The notes under the pieces: generated by a model
What the model saw: the letters and a program-made list of their open reading frames with translations, nothing else
Told to the model about the DNA's origin: nothing
The model's database searches: none
Shown: positions 37,736-45,546 of the stretch, piece by piece
Layout: the number at the start of each line of letters is the position of its first letter
Numbering within the stretch: position 1 is the first letter of the stretch
Translations under genes and position numbers: made by a program
Source of the DNA: Comamonadaceae bacterium OTU4NAUVB1
GTDB lineage: Bacteria > Pseudomonadota > Gammaproteobacteria > Burkholderiales > Burkholderiaceae_C
DNA length: 64,000 nucleotides
Assembly (NCBI GenBank): GCA_024372625.1
Contig: CP099603.1
Location: 186,001 to 250,000, forward strand
Direction: 5' to 3'

Positions 37736-37876
37736 ATGACACCACTCACCGAAACGAAGGTCCAGGCGATTGCTCGCGATGCGAGGGCATCGTCGAATGC
37801 CAATGACGGTTTTGTGGGGCCGAAAGCTTTTCTTCGATCCGGTGCGCACGGTGCCTTGAAGCGTCATATCGCTTGA
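37736..37876 (+). CDS. Possible 46-residue peptide at the head of the copper/haem cluster
   Basis: A short frame from ATG 37736 to TGA 37874-37876. AGGA lies 5 bp before the ATG, a well-placed ribosome binding site. The peptide begins MTPLTETKVQAIARDAR and is soluble, with no signal sequence, no Cys and several Arg/Lys. The frame has mixed third-position bias. It could be a leader peptide, a small regulatory protein or a ribosomally made precursor. No family was recognised. It lies 60 bp before the small lipoprotein gene, in line with the cluster. Confidence 0.4.
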   Translation: MTPLTETKVQAIARDARASSNANDGFVGPKAFLRSGAHGALKRHIA

Positions 37877-37936
37877 ACGACGGAATCGTCCTTCAAGGAT
37901 TTCAGTCGGTAATTCCAATTAAGCAGGACCACCCGG

Positions 37937-38308
37937 ATGCATCGGAACCGTTCTTTTCCCAGTCGACGCGCGGCATGCGCCTGGCGTGTCACGGGTGCCT
38001 GGTTGCTGGTCTGCATGGCCGCGGGCTGCGGCGGTTCGGACGGCAGCTTCGCCGACGCGGCCCGTGGCTCGAACGCGAATGCTGCCACGACGGATGCCGC
38101 GGCGAAGGGCACCGCCGCCGACGACGCGTCGGCAGGGCCCATGGCGCCCGCACTCATCGATCCCCTGGCGTCGAGCGTCAACCCGGCCTTGCGAAAGCTC
38201 GCGGCGATCAAGTGCGATCAGTCGACCACGTCGAAGCCCGGAATCCCGGGCGCGCCATCGCGGATCAGTCGCCGGCAGGACGCATGCGAAGCCAGCAAGG
38301 CGATGTAG
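37937..38308 (+). CDS. Small predicted lipoprotein, function unknown
   Basis: 123-residue protein. An Arg-rich N-terminus and hydrophobic stretch (VTGAWLLVCMAAGC) end in a lipobox with Cys near residue 31. An Ala/Asp/Thr-rich low-complexity linker follows (about 38-75). The C-terminal part holds two further cysteines (IKCDQ and QDACEA), about 26 residues apart, that could form a disulfide or bind metal. No family was recognised. AGGA lies 9 bp upstream of the ATG. Its place before a secreted protein and a multicopper oxidase suggests an envelope role in the same system. Confidence 0.6.
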   Translation: MHRNRSFPSRRAACAWRVTGAWLLVCMAAGCGGSDGSFADAARGSNANAATTDAAAKGTAADDASAGPMAPALIDPLASSVNPALRKLAAIKCDQSTTSKPGIPGAPSRISRRQDACEASKAM

Positions 38309-38366
38309 CGGGCCGAGTCCTCGACCTTTCGATTCCATTACCCACTGAGCAATGAGGAAGACCACG

Positions 38367-39449
38367 ATGAAATCCACCACCCAATGGGTCCTGTTCGCCG
38401 GCGCATGGGCCGGACTCGCGGCGTGTGCACATGCCGTTCCGTTCGCGGTCGAGGGCAAATTGGCGCAGGTCAATGTGGAGCCGTCCTCATTGGCCCTGCT
38501 GCCACCCGTCAACACCGTGCTGTGCAACGGCACGCTGATCTATCTGACGGCTGCGACGGAGTATTCCACCCCGACCGGATCGATCACGACCGCCCAATTG
38601 ATCTCCGGCACGCCGTGGCCGGGACGTGCGTCCGTTGCTCCGGCCGCACCCCTGCGCCAGTACTCGAAGGATTCGGCGTTCATCGGCGGCACCTGCATCA
38701 TCGAAGGTGATGACGACGGAAGCCCGGCCGGACGGCGCGCGAGCAAATTGTTCGTCGAACCGGCGGAGAATGTCCTGGTGGGTCCGACGACGAACGAGTC
38801 GGGACAGCCGTTCGCGATCATGGGCGTTCCGGTGGTCCTGCTGGCCAGCAAGCCGAGCGATGGGACGCCGTTGCCAGCGGGCTACGTCGAGGAACCGGAG
38901 GGTCGAATCATTGCCACGCCACCGGTGAACGCAGCCAACATGAAGATCCGATTGGACACCGTGCCGAAGAACGACGAGTCGTCCGCCGAAGGCTATCTCG
39001 GCGACGATGGAAAGATCTTCTATGCCTTCGCGGTCGAGACCACCGGCGGAACGCTCGCGGAGCCGAAGGATTTCCCCACCGCTTCCGTGCAGCGCGGCGA
39101 CGTCACGTTTTCCAGTGCCACGACGGTCAAACTCGAAGTGCGTGGAGGCTGCACGTTCCTGCCCACCACGGCGCGCCCGCTGCAACTGGTCGTGCAGGTG
39201 GACCGTGGCAATGCCTGGGTCAATGCCACCGGCGGCACGTCCGCGACCGCCGTCGCCACCACGTGCGCCGAAGACCCCGCGACGCCTGGCAGCGGCACCT
39301 ACCGCTATCGCAACGACCGGTTCGCGGCAAGCGCGACACCGGTGCCCGGGACGATTCCGACGAAGGTCCGTGTGGCCCCGGCGGTCACGCCCGCGGAGCC
39401 GCTGAATTTCTCGGATGCGTTCACGTTGAACAGGCTCGGCTTCCGTTGA
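38367..39449 (+). CDS. Secreted protein with four conserved-looking cysteines, function unknown
   Basis: 360-residue exported protein. The signal peptide ends near AACAHA-V (about residue 23). The mature part is rich in Thr, Val, Pro and Gly, which suggests beta structure. Four mature cysteines lie in VLCNGT, GGTCIIEGD, RGGCTFLP and ATTCAEDP, enough for two disulfides. The start at 38367 was preferred over 38352 because GAGGA precedes it at the right spacing. No family was recognised. It is followed, after a hexamer repeat, by the multicopper oxidase gene. Confidence 0.75.
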   Translation: MKSTTQWVLFAGAWAGLAACAHAVPFAVEGKLAQVNVEPSSLALLPPVNTVLCNGTLIYLTAATEYSTPTGSITTAQLISGTPWPGRASVAPAAPLRQYSKDSAFIGGTCIIEGDDDGSPAGRRASKLFVEPAENVLVGPTTNESGQPFAIMGVPVVLLASKPSDGTPLPAGYVEEPEGRIIATPPVNAANMKIRLDTVPKNDESSAEGYLGDDGKIFYAFAVETTGGTLAEPKDFPTASVQRGDVTFSSATTVKLEVRGGCTFLPTTARPLQLVVQVDRGNAWVNATGGTSATAVATTCAEDPATPGSGTYRYRNDRFAASATPVPGTIPTKVRVAPAVTPAEPLNFSDAFTLNRLGFR

Positions 39450-39460
39450 AAGAAGCCTGC

Positions 39461-39493
39461 CGACGTCGACGTCGACGTCGACGTCGACGTCGA
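39461..39493 (+). repeat. Tandem hexamer repeat (CGACGT) x5.5
   Basis: Five perfect copies of CGACGT and a partial sixth fill 39461-39493, between the secreted-protein stop (39449) and the oxidase start (39577). The unit is a rotation of its own complement, so the array can fold as a perfect hairpin and is prone to replication slippage. It could act as a weak terminator/attenuator or alter spacing between the two genes. Confidence 0.85.
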
Positions 39494-39576
39494 GGCTGAT
39501 CCAGACACGTTCGCGCGTGAGCACCGGCGACCCGAGGGTCGCCCCACATTCCCCAGCCCAGCAGCCAAGGACATCC

Positions 39577-41772
39577 ATGTTTTTACCGGACCGGCCGTCG
39601 AAACGACGCCTTCAGGAAGCCGAGAACGCGCGTCGCAATCGACACGAAATCGTCGAGGCGCTCTCCCATGGACAGGTCGTCCGCCGTGACCTTTTCAAGT
39701 GGGGTCTGTTCACCGCGGCGGGTGGGCTGGCGCTCAAGCACGGGTTGAGCCCGTTCGTGCGCAGTGCGTACGCGTCGGATTTCACCGGGACCCCCCGGAG
39801 CCCCCTGTTCGGTGCCACGCCCTTCACCCAGGCCATGCCGCGCGCCGACCTGCTCGCGCGCACGCCCGATCCCATGAGCGCCTTCAGCCCGGCGCCCATG
39901 GCACAGGCCAACGAGACCCTGCAGTCCCTCGATCCCGCCCTGGTCGCGGCCTATCCCGGCGGCAACATGGGCCCCATCGAGGGCCGTCCTCCAGGGACGA
40001 TCTGGGCGCATCAGCGCTGGAACGAATTCCTTCCGCAGGTCGGCGTCGTCGCGACCCAGGAAGGCGCCCGGACGAACACGGCCTACAACCCCGGGGTGGC
40101 CTCGAGCCTGAACTCCGGCATCGATCCGGCCACGTCGATCCCGCTGCGGTTCCACCGGAACCTGCCGATCCAGGATCCCAACACGCTCTGGACCTTCAAC
40201 GGAACGGTGCCGCCCAAGCTCCTGCTCAGCCGCTATGGCGAACCGGTCCTCTTCCGGCATCACAACAAGCTGCCGTTCGACCCGAAGCAGAACAACGGGT
40301 TCGGTCGCCACACGATCAGCACGCACGAGCACAACGGACACCACGGCGCCGAGAACGACGGCTTCACGGGCGCCTTCTTCTTCCCGGGCCAGTTCTACGA
40401 CTACCACTGGCCGCTGGTGCTCGCCGGCTTCACGACGATCAACACCGCGGCCACCGACCTTCGCGCCGGCACGCCCAACGGCAGCGGCGGCATCACCAAG
40501 ATCCCCGGCGACTGGCGGGAGACGATGAGCTCGCACTGGTTCCACGACCACATGTTCGAGTTCACGGCACAGAACGTCTACAAGGGGAATTGCGCGCTGC
40601 ACAACATCTACAGCGCCATCGACCGTGGCAACGAGGAGATCAACGACGGGGTCAACCTGCGCCTGCCCAGCGGAACCGCGAAGGACTGGGGCAACCTCGA
40701 GTACGACGTCAATCTGATGCTCGCGGACAAGTCGTTCAACGCCAGCGGCCAGATGCGTTTCGACATCTTCGACACCGAGGGTTTCCTGGGCGACGTCATC
40801 ACCGTGAACTTCGCCTACAAGCCGTACTTCGAGGTCGAACGTCGCAAGTACCGCTTCCGCATCCTGAATGGCGGGGTCGCCCGCATGTACAAGCTGGCGC
40901 TGAGCGATGCCAAGCCGTTCTACATGATCGCGAACGACGGCAACCTGCTGCCGGAACGCCTCCTGATGACGTCGATGGACCTGTGCGGGGTGGCCGAGCG
41001 CTGCGACATCGTGATCGACTTCACCCAGTGGAGCGTGGGCAGCAAGGTGCGCATGGTCAACCTGGCCGAGCACGACAACGGCAAGCTCGTGAGCAAGGTG
41101 CTGTCGCTGAGCGAGGCGATGTCGGGCAACTCGGACGACCCGGGGGTCGGCGCCTTCCTCGAGTTCCGCATCGTCCGCAATCCCGCCAAGCCCGACCTGA
41201 GCCAGGTCCCGCTCAATCTGATCCCCAACCCGTTGCTGACCGCGCCGGTCGCGCGCGAGCGGGTCTTCGAGTTCGGCCGCAGCGCCAACCAGACGCTGCC
41301 CGAGACGTCCAACCCGCCGACCGCCTCGCAAGGGCCGTGGGGCATCCGCACCGACGGCGGCGCCATGCTTTCGGCGGCGTTCAGCCGCATCACCTCGCAG
41401 CCGAAGTTCAACACCCGCGAGGTCTGGACCCTGAAGACCGGCGGCGGCTGGGACCACCCGGTGCACATCCACTTCGAGGAAGGCCAGATCCTGTCGCGCG
41501 ACGGCAGCCTCTCCAACGTGCCCAAGTGGGAACGCGGCCGCAAGGACGTCTACCGGCTGCGTCCCGGCGGCGAGGTCAAGATCTCGATGCAGTTCCGCGA
41601 CTGGGGCGGCATGTTCATGGAGCACTGCCACACCACGACGCACGAAGACCACGCGATGCTCATGCGCTGGGACATCAGCAACGCCGGCGCGCCGTTCCTG
41701 CAGCCGCTGCCCACCCCGATGCCGCGTCCCCAGGGCGTGACCTTCACGCCTGCGGCCCAGGTCCTGTCCTGA
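39577..41772 (+). CDS. Tat-exported multicopper oxidase (CotA/phenoxazinone-synthase-like)
   Basis: 731-residue oxidase. A twin-arginine signal lies near residues 36-60 (RRDLFKWGLFTAAGG), set back by an unusually long N-region. Copper sites are complete: H250-E-H252, H320-W-F-H323-D-H325, H627-P-V-H630-I-H632, and H683-C684-H685 with H689 and axial M694 (HCHTTTHEDHAM). The layout resembles CotA, bilirubin oxidase and phenoxazinone synthase, which couple one-electron oxidation of phenols or metals to reduction of oxygen to water. It is longer than CotA (513), with inserts. AAGGA precedes the ATG at 39577. It is followed by a small exported protein, a SCO-cytochrome fusion and a dihaem enzyme. 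The substrate is unknown; Mn(II), Cu(I) and organic substrates are all possible. Confidence 0.9.
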   Translation: MFLPDRPSKRRLQEAENARRNRHEIVEALSHGQVVRRDLFKWGLFTAAGGLALKHGLSPFVRSAYASDFTGTPRSPLFGATPFTQAMPRADLLARTPDPMSAFSPAPMAQANETLQSLDPALVAAYPGGNMGPIEGRPPGTIWAHQRWNEFLPQVGVVATQEGARTNTAYNPGVASSLNSGIDPATSIPLRFHRNLPIQDPNTLWTFNGTVPPKLLLSRYGEPVLFRHHNKLPFDPKQNNGFGRHTISTHEHNGHHGAENDGFTGAFFFPGQFYDYHWPLVLAGFTTINTAATDLRAGTPNGSGGITKIPGDWRETMSSHWFHDHMFEFTAQNVYKGNCALHNIYSAIDRGNEEINDGVNLRLPSGTAKDWGNLEYDVNLMLADKSFNASGQMRFDIFDTEGFLGDVITVNFAYKPYFEVERRKYRFRILNGGVARMYKLALSDAKPFYMIANDGNLLPERLLMTSMDLCGVAERCDIVIDFTQWSVGSKVRMVNLAEHDNGKLVSKVLSLSEAMSGNSDDPGVGAFLEFRIVRNPAKPDLSQVPLNLIPNPLLTAPVARERVFEFGRSANQTLPETSNPPTASQGPWGIRTDGGAMLSAAFSRITSQPKFNTREVWTLKTGGGWDHPVHIHFEEGQILSRDGSLSNVPKWERGRKDVYRLRPGGEVKISMQFRDWGGMFMEHCHTTTHEDHAMLMRWDISNAGAPFLQPLPTPMPRPQGVTFTPAAQVLS

Positions 41773-41786
41773 CGAGAGCCCCTTCC

Positions 41787-42263
41787 ATGATCAATCCCCT
41801 TGAAGTGCGGCGCACCGCCGCCGCCGTCTGCCTGACGGCGCTGCTGCCCCTCGCGTGGCCGTCCGTTCAGGCGCAGAACCGCCTGCAGGTCAAGCAGGTG
41901 GCGGTGAAGACGAACGGTCCGGACGCCGATGTCGAGCACGTGCAGTTCGCGGGTTCGGCCGTGGTCAACAGCCGCATGGTTCCCGACCCCGACTTCGGCA
42001 AGCCGTCGCTGCTGATGCAGTTCGACCTGACCGGCGTCACCGGCACGGGCGCCAAGAGCGGCATCAGGTACGTGCTGACGAGCCAGGAGCATGTCATCCG
42101 GCCGTTCGCGATCCATCAGAACGTCGAGTTCACCTTTCCCATGGCGACCGACGAGAACGCGCCGATCAGCAAGGTGCGGGTCGGCACGGCGCGCTTCATG
42201 ATGAACGTCGACCGCGACACCGGCGAAGTCACCTCGCTCAACGTCGTCCTGACGCCGCGCTGA
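41787..42263 (+). CDS. Small exported protein in the multicopper oxidase operon, function unknown
   Basis: 158-residue protein. The signal peptide ends at SVQAQ near residue 30 (VCLTALLPLAWPSVQAQ). The mature domain is about 128 residues, lacks cysteine, and contains EHVQF and FAIHQNVEF with scattered His residues, predicted mostly beta. It begins 14 bp after the oxidase stop and ends 20 bp before the SCO-like gene, so it is almost surely co-transcribed. It may be an accessory subunit or metal-delivery partner; no family was recognised. Confidence 0.78.
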   Translation: MINPLEVRRTAAAVCLTALLPLAWPSVQAQNRLQVKQVAVKTNGPDADVEHVQFAGSAVVNSRMVPDPDFGKPSLLMQFDLTGVTGTGAKSGIRYVLTSQEHVIRPFAIHQNVEFTFPMATDENAPISKVRVGTARFMMNVDRDTGEVTSLNVVLTPR

Positions 42264-42283
42264 AGACCCGCCGAGTTCGGATC

Positions 42284-43291
42284 ATGCGAATGCCCCGGTT
42301 CCTCGACAGGAAGGCCGTCCTGAGCATCGCGGGCATGGGGCTCGTCGCGTTGGCGCTGCTGTACTTCGAGGGCGCTTTCGAGCGCGGGCTCTGGGGCGCC
42401 AGACATTTCCCGAACGTCGTGCTCACGACCCAGCACGGTACCAAGGTGCGTCTCTACGACGACCTGATCAAGGGCAAGGCGGTGGCGATCAACACCTTCT
42501 TCGCCGGTTGCGGCGACGTGTGCCCGCTGGGCACGGCGAAGATGCTGGAACTGCAGCGGCTCCTGGGTGATCGGGTCGGCCGGGACATCTTCTTCTACTC
42601 GATCAGCGTCGACCCGTTCAACGACACCCCGCAGGCGATGAAGGCGTACGCCGATCGCTTCGACATCGGGCCGGGCTGGCTGTTCTTGACCGGCAGCGAG
42701 AAGGACGTGCAGCTCGCCACGCGCAAGCTCGGCCTGGGCACGCTCGAGGCGACCGCGCCGCGCGACAACCACAGCACCACGCTGATGGTCGGTCACGAAC
42801 CGAGCGGGCAATGGATGAAGAACTCGAGCACCGACAACCCGCGCTTCGTCGCCGGGAGCATCCAGACCTTCCTCGGCTGGCCCGATCGGCTGCAGAGCCG
42901 CAAGTACGCGGAGGCGACGCCTCTGCAGGTGACCAACGGCCAGTTCCTGTTCCAGAACGGCTGCATGGCCTGCCACAGCATCGGCGGCGGCGACAGGATC
43001 GGCCCGGACCTGCTGGGCGTCACCGAGCGCCGGCAGCGCGGGTGGCTCGAGAAGTTCGTGCTGGTCCCCGACGAGGTGCTCGCCGCCGGGGACCCGCTGG
43101 CCAACGAGCTGCTCAAGCGATACAAGGGCGTGCGCATGCCCAACCTGGGTCTTTCGCGGGAAGAGGTAGGCGACATCCTGGCGCACATCGACACCCGCAC
43201 GGCCGAGGCCCGCGATCGCCAGGCGAAGGCCGGCGCGTCGGGTCCGGCCATGGTGCCCGGCCCGGCACCTCCACCAGGAGCGAGGCAATGA
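42284..43291 (+). CDS. SCO1/SenC-like domain fused to cytochrome c
   Basis: 335-residue membrane-anchored periplasmic protein. One N-terminal helix (LSIAGMGLVALALLYF) is followed by a thioredoxin-fold SCO domain (about 35-190) with the copper-binding CxxxC as C76-G-D-V-C80 and the distal ligand His163 (DNHSTTLM). In usual SCO proteins the motif is CPxxC; here the first Pro is Gly. A C-terminal class I cytochrome c (about 210-310) carries haem motif C227-M-A-C-H231 and a probable axial Met in VRMPNLG. SCO proteins deliver copper or handle thiols; the fusion suggests electron transfer tied to copper loading. Its stop overlaps the next ATG (ATGA). Confidence 0.88.
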   Translation: MRMPRFLDRKAVLSIAGMGLVALALLYFEGAFERGLWGARHFPNVVLTTQHGTKVRLYDDLIKGKAVAINTFFAGCGDVCPLGTAKMLELQRLLGDRVGRDIFFYSISVDPFNDTPQAMKAYADRFDIGPGWLFLTGSEKDVQLATRKLGLGTLEATAPRDNHSTTLMVGHEPSGQWMKNSSTDNPRFVAGSIQTFLGWPDRLQSRKYAEATPLQVTNGQFLFQNGCMACHSIGGGDRIGPDLLGVTERRQRGWLEKFVLVPDEVLAAGDPLANELLKRYKGVRMPNLGLSREEVGDILAHIDTRTAEARDRQAKAGASGPAMVPGPAPPPGARQ

Positions 43292-45480
43292 CCCTGTTCG
43301 GACGCGATGCGGACTTCCACGTGCGGGGTGCGGGGGCGTTGATGCTCCTGGCCATGACGAGCCTGGTCACGGCCTGCGGGGGCCAGGGCGACAGCGACGC
43401 GACGGTCGCCGCGCGAGAGACCCCCGACCTCGGGCGAAGCCGGGTCCTCGCCGCCCCGACGGCGACGCCGGCCGCCACGTCCGCGCTGCAGACGTTGCGC
43501 GACGTCGCGCCACCGGACCCGTCGGGCTCGGAGGGCACGGCCGAGGGCCTGTGGCGTCCCGTCGTGCTGGCCGACTACGTCAGCGACCGCGGCGCCGCGA
43601 TCCGCCTGGGCAAGGCGCTCTTCTGGGACATGAACGTCGGCAGCGACGGCAATACCGCCTGTGCGAGCTGCCACTTCAAGGCCGGTGCCGACAACCGCAT
43701 CGCCAATCAGCTCAATCCCGGCCTGGCCAATGTCGATCCGGCCCTCGGCGCGCTGTTCAACAAGCCCTGGACCGCCCGTGCGGTGCCCGGTGACGTGCCC
43801 TCGCATGGCATGAAGTCGGGCGGCCAGGGGGGTCCCAACTACACGATGGCGGCGGCCGACTTTCCCCTGCACGTCCTCGCCGATCCGCTCGAGCGCAACT
43901 CGGCCATCCTCTACACCACCGACGACGTCGTCGGCTCCCAGGGCGTCTTCGACGCCAACTTCGTGCGGCCCGGGCAGTCGCGCTTCGACGACTGCACGCT
44001 GCGGCCCGACGGGTTGTTCCACGTCGGCGCCTTCAACACCCGTCGGACGACGGGCCGCAATTCGCCCACCGTCATCAATGCCGTGTTGAACGTGCGCAAC
44101 TTCTGGGACGGTCGCGCCAACCAGGTCTTCAACGGCTTCTCGCCCTTCGGTCTACGCGATCCCGACGCGGGCATCTGGGTGACGTCGGCCGAGGGCCGGG
44201 TGGTGAAGGCGCGCCTGGCGCTCAAGGATGCGAGCGCCGCGTCCCAGGCGGTGGGCCCACCGGGCAGCGATGTCGAGATGTCCTGCGGGGGCCGGTCGTT
44301 CCCGAACATCGCGCGACGGGTGCTCGACCTGCCGGCGTTGAACCGCCAGGCCATCGATCCGACCGATTCGGTGCTCGCGTCGTTCGAGGGAGGGCTCAAG
44401 CCCAAGTACCGCCAACTCGTCCAGGCCGCGTTCCAGCCCCGGCTCTGGAACGGTGTGCAGCCGGTCCTGCTGGGCGACGCGCCCTACAGCCAGATCGAGG
44501 CGAACTTCCCGCTCTTCTTCGGTCTGGCGATCCAGCTCTACGAAGCCACGCTGCTGTCCGATCGGACGCCCCTGGACGCCTACCTCCAGGGCGATTCCCG
44601 GGCGCTCAGCGCCTCCGAGGTCCGTGGCCTGAACCTTTTCACCGGCAAGGCGCAGTGCATCAACTGTCACGGCGGCCCCGAGCTCACCAACGCGGCCTCC
44701 CGGCTGCGCCTGGCGCCCACAAAGCGTGTCGAACGCATGGCCATGGGCGACGGCCAGCCCGCGATCTACGACAACGGCTTCTACAACATCGGCGTGCGGC
44801 CCACGAGCGAGGACCTGGGCGTCGGTGGCGTGGATCCCTGGAACAACCCGCTGTCCTTCACGCGCCAGTACCGCACGGTGGTGGGGGGCGGCAGCGTGCC
44901 CGATCCGTTCACCGTCGACGTCTGCGCGTTCGAGTCGGGATTGGGGGGCGCCGAGCCCTGCGACGCGCGGCGACTTGCGCCGCCCGATTTCCGCGACGCC
45001 GTCGACGGCGCCTTCAAGACCCCTGGGCTGCGCAACGTCGAACTGACAGGGCCCTATTTCCACAACGGCAGCCGGGCCACGCTCGAGCAGGTGCTGGAGT
45101 TCTACAACCGCGGTGGCGATCGTCGCGGATCGAATGCCGACAACACCAGCGGCTTCGGCCCGAACGGCGCCAACCTCGACCCCGACATCCGGCCACTCGG
45201 CCTCACGCCGGCGGAAGTGGCCGATCTCGCCGCTTTCCTGAAGACGCCGCTCACGGACCCACGGGTCGCCTGGGAGCAGGCGCCGTTCGACCATCCGGCG
45301 CTGATGCTGCCCAACGGCCATCATCTCGGCGATGGCGCGCGCGCCGCGGCGCCGCAGTCGACCGATCCCAAGGGCGCGAGGGAAGCCCCGGACGTCGTGC
45401 TGCGGGTGCCGGCGGTCGGCGCGAAGGGCCGAACCGCCAGGGAAGGTGCGCTGCAGCCGTTCCACCTGCAGCTGAAGTGA
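43288..45480 (+). CDS. Dihaem cytochrome c peroxidase/MauG-like lipoprotein
   Basis: 730-residue envelope protein. The N-terminal hydrophobic segment ends in a lipobox (SLVTAC, Cys about residue 32). The first haem site is C125-A-S-C-H129 and the second C457-I-N-C-H461, with family sequences RLGKALFWDMNVGSDGNT, FWDGRA, LFTGKAQCINCH and FKTPGLRNVELTGPYFHNG (each in part). Cytochrome c peroxidases are near 330 residues; this is about twice that, with a large insert between haems and a long tail, as in the MauG/MbnH/RoxA-like relatives. It could reduce peroxide, or oxidise a protein or secreted substrate through high-valent haem. It ends the copper/haem cluster. Confidence 0.88.
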   Translation: MTLFGRDADFHVRGAGALMLLAMTSLVTACGGQGDSDATVAARETPDLGRSRVLAAPTATPAATSALQTLRDVAPPDPSGSEGTAEGLWRPVVLADYVSDRGAAIRLGKALFWDMNVGSDGNTACASCHFKAGADNRIANQLNPGLANVDPALGALFNKPWTARAVPGDVPSHGMKSGGQGGPNYTMAAADFPLHVLADPLERNSAILYTTDDVVGSQGVFDANFVRPGQSRFDDCTLRPDGLFHVGAFNTRRTTGRNSPTVINAVLNVRNFWDGRANQVFNGFSPFGLRDPDAGIWVTSAEGRVVKARLALKDASAASQAVGPPGSDVEMSCGGRSFPNIARRVLDLPALNRQAIDPTDSVLASFEGGLKPKYRQLVQAAFQPRLWNGVQPVLLGDAPYSQIEANFPLFFGLAIQLYEATLLSDRTPLDAYLQGDSRALSASEVRGLNLFTGKAQCINCHGGPELTNAASRLRLAPTKRVERMAMGDGQPAIYDNGFYNIGVRPTSEDLGVGGVDPWNNPLSFTRQYRTVVGGGSVPDPFTVDVCAFESGLGGAEPCDARRLAPPDFRDAVDGAFKTPGLRNVELTGPYFHNGSRATLEQVLEFYNRGGDRRGSNADNTSGFGPNGANLDPDIRPLGLTPAEVADLAAFLKTPLTDPRVAWEQAPFDHPALMLPNGHHLGDGARAAAPQSTDPKGAREAPDVVLRVPAVGAKGRTAREGALQPFHLQLK

Positions 45481-45546
45481 TCGGCAGGCCACGCGGGACC
45501 CGGGGCGGTTCGCGGTCGCACCGGGCAGGCCGTCCGGCGGCCGAGG

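Noticed and set aside
39461..39493. Possible CRISPR-like repeat
   Set aside because: It is an uninterrupted hexamer array without spacers.
39577..41772. Assignment of the oxidase as a manganese oxidase (MnxG/MofA)
   Set aside because: Copper sites fit a CotA/phenoxazinone-synthase-like enzyme, length does not match MofA or MnxG, and substrate cannot be read from sequence; left open.
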